64,000 nucleotides of DNA from an uncultured Woeseiaceae bacterium. GTDB lineage: Bacteria > Pseudomonadota > Gammaproteobacteria > Steroidobacterales > Woeseiaceae. The notes beneath the pieces were generated by a model that saw only the letters and a program-made list of their open reading frames with translations, searched no databases and had not been told where the DNA came from. Position 1 is the stretch's first letter. Every line of letters starts with the position of its first letter. Made by a program: the position numbers and the translations under genes. Below, one piece after another: positions 63,098 to 64,000 of this stretch. The DNA is taken from assembly GCA_947259985.1 (NCBI GenBank), contig CAMYOJ010000033.1:1-64000 (forward strand), written 5' to 3'.

Positions 63098-63899
63098 GCA
63101 GGCGAAGCGGCGCAAGCAGAAGAAAACGCAACGTATGAAGATGCCGACGATTCGGGTTGGTCGCCTGATCGCGCCAGTCGCGGCCGCCGGCATCATATTC
63201 GCGACCTACCAGCTTAGTCTGGCCTTGCTCGATCGGCCGATCTCATCGATCGAGATCAGCGGGCCGTTCCAGCGTGTTTCGGCCTTGCAGATTGAGGAGG
63301 CTATCAGTGTCGAAATCGGCCAGGGCTTTGTCGGTGCCGACCTCGATCGCATCCACGCCGAAATAATCGCGCTGCCGTGGATTGACCAGGCGCGGGTCGC
63401 GCGCCGCTGGCCGAGCCGAATTTCAATTACGGTGACGGAACAGATCCCTGCGGCCGTCTGGGGAGAAAGCGGGCTACTGAATACGCGCGGCGAATTGTTC
63501 GTCAACGCAGCACGACACCCGCCGGCCGAGCTGCCGCGCCTGAGTGGGCCCGACAGCCGCTCCGCCGACGTCGCGACGCGTTACCTGGAGGTACGCGACC
63601 GCCTGATTCCGGTCGGCCTCGACCTGCGCAGGGTGCATCTGGATGCGCGCGGGTCCTGGGAGATGACCCTGCAGAACGGAATCGAGGTCCGATTGGGACG
63701 ACGCGATGTCGCCGCACGCACCGAGCTGTTTCTCGATGTCGTCGCCAACATCATTACGAGTCGCGCCAAGGATATCGACCATGTCGATATGCGCTACAGC
63801 AACGGTTTCACGATTGGATGGAATGGCGGATCGCGGACCCCGGTCGGCGACCCGCAACGGAACGAGCAGGAAATGGTCGCGGCAAGAGGTGGGGAGTGA
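63087..63899 (+). CDS. ftsQ: Cell division protein FtsQ
   Basis: A 270-residue bitopic divisome protein. The start is ATG 63087, giving a strongly basic cytoplasmic tail (MARKQAKRRKQKKTQRMK) and a membrane helix at about residues 28-48. The POTRA domain begins ISSIEISGPFQRVSALQIEEAI and continues through LPWIDQARVARRWPSRISITVTEQ (quoted as boundaries), followed by the FtsQ beta domain. It binds FtsL/FtsB. One base separates its stop from ftsA. Confidence 0.95.
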   Translation: MARKQAKRRKQKKTQRMKMPTIRVGRLIAPVAAAGIIFATYQLSLALLDRPISSIEISGPFQRVSALQIEEAISVEIGQGFVGADLDRIHAEIIALPWIDQARVARRWPSRISITVTEQIPAAVWGESGLLNTRGELFVNAARHPPAELPRLSGPDSRSADVATRYLEVRDRLIPVGLDLRRVHLDARGSWEMTLQNGIEVRLGRRDVAARTELFLDVVANIITSRAKDIDHVDMRYSNGFTIGWNGGSRTPVGDPQRNEQEMVAARGGE

Positions 63900-64000
63900 A
63901 TGTCGAAGCGTCCTGACAAGAACCTGATTGTTGGAATGGATGTCGGAACGTCCAAGGTCGTTGCGATCGTCGGCGAGGTCAATGAAGACGGCAACATCGA
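63900..64000 (+). CDS. ftsA: Cell division protein FtsA, 5' end only
   Basis: The window ends 33 codons into this gene. MSKRPDKNLIVGMDVGTSKVVAIVGE is the N-terminal phosphate-1 loop of the actin-like FtsA ATPase, which anchors FtsZ to the membrane. ATG 63900 directly follows the ftsQ stop. ftsZ would be expected next. Confidence 0.93.
   Translation, partial: MSKRPDKNLIVGMDVGTSKVVAIVGEVNEDGNI

Overview
The window is about 60% G+C and is packed with housekeeping genes in gammaproteobacterial order. Examples are the rpoN-hpf-ptsN-rapZ and lptBAC-kdsCD blocks, ibaG-murA, petABC-sspAB, rsmI opposite lpoA-yraN-diaA, and rnpB followed by the mraZ-to-ftsA division and cell-wall cluster. Stand-alone H+-pumping pyrophosphatase, PPi-type phosphofructokinase and the type of small membrane proteins suggest a marine gammaproteobacterium of the Woeseia/Chromatiales kind. 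The lineage is inferred from gene content only. I see no phage, insertion sequence, CRISPR array or tRNA gene.

Layout. 0.1-1.3 kb: a GDCCVxC cysteine protein and two small membrane proteins. 1.3-4.8 kb: hppA and pfp, which together spend or conserve pyrophosphate. 5-9.3 kb: adk, rnd, a membrane protein, mpl and a Lon-substrate-domain protein. 9.3-14.7 kb (minus strand): metK-ahcY-cpdA-traB-hemL, combining the methyl cycle with cyclic nucleotide and haem functions. 14.9-22.3 kb: tkt-gap-pgk and pyk, with a Tat-exported PhoX-family protein between them. 22.3-28.6 kb: penicillin-acylase-family hydrolase, MoxR ATPase plus VWA protein, an exported peroxiredoxin and a patatin lipase. 28.6-37.5 kb (minus strand): mgtE, rapZ, ptsN, hpf, rpoN, lptBAC, kdsCD and a Ca/Na antiporter. 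37.6-44.1 kb: ibaG-murA, degS, petABC and sspAB. 44.1-48.5 kb: diaA, yraN, lpoA, rsmI, a broken small gene and rnpB. 48.7-64 kb: the dcw cluster, with genes overlapping mostly by 4 bases, running from an MraZ-type operator to the first codons of ftsA.

The most striking feature is a series of short internal deletions in highly conserved genes between about 31 and 56 kb. ptsN, petB and rsmI each lose a conserved core segment of about 50-80 bases and shift frame. murD loses about 22 conserved codons in frame. rnpB lacks about 100 bases containing its last universally conserved region. A small gene after rsmI is broken at least twice. Several of these genes are normally essential while their operon partners are intact. 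Either the consensus sequence is wrong at repeated sites, or an unusual deletion process is acting. Raw reads would settle which.

A second notable point is cpdA: its first metal-binding motif lies upstream of every ATG, GTG or TTG codon in frame, so it probably starts at a rare codon (ATT), placed 8 bases after a good ribosome binding site.
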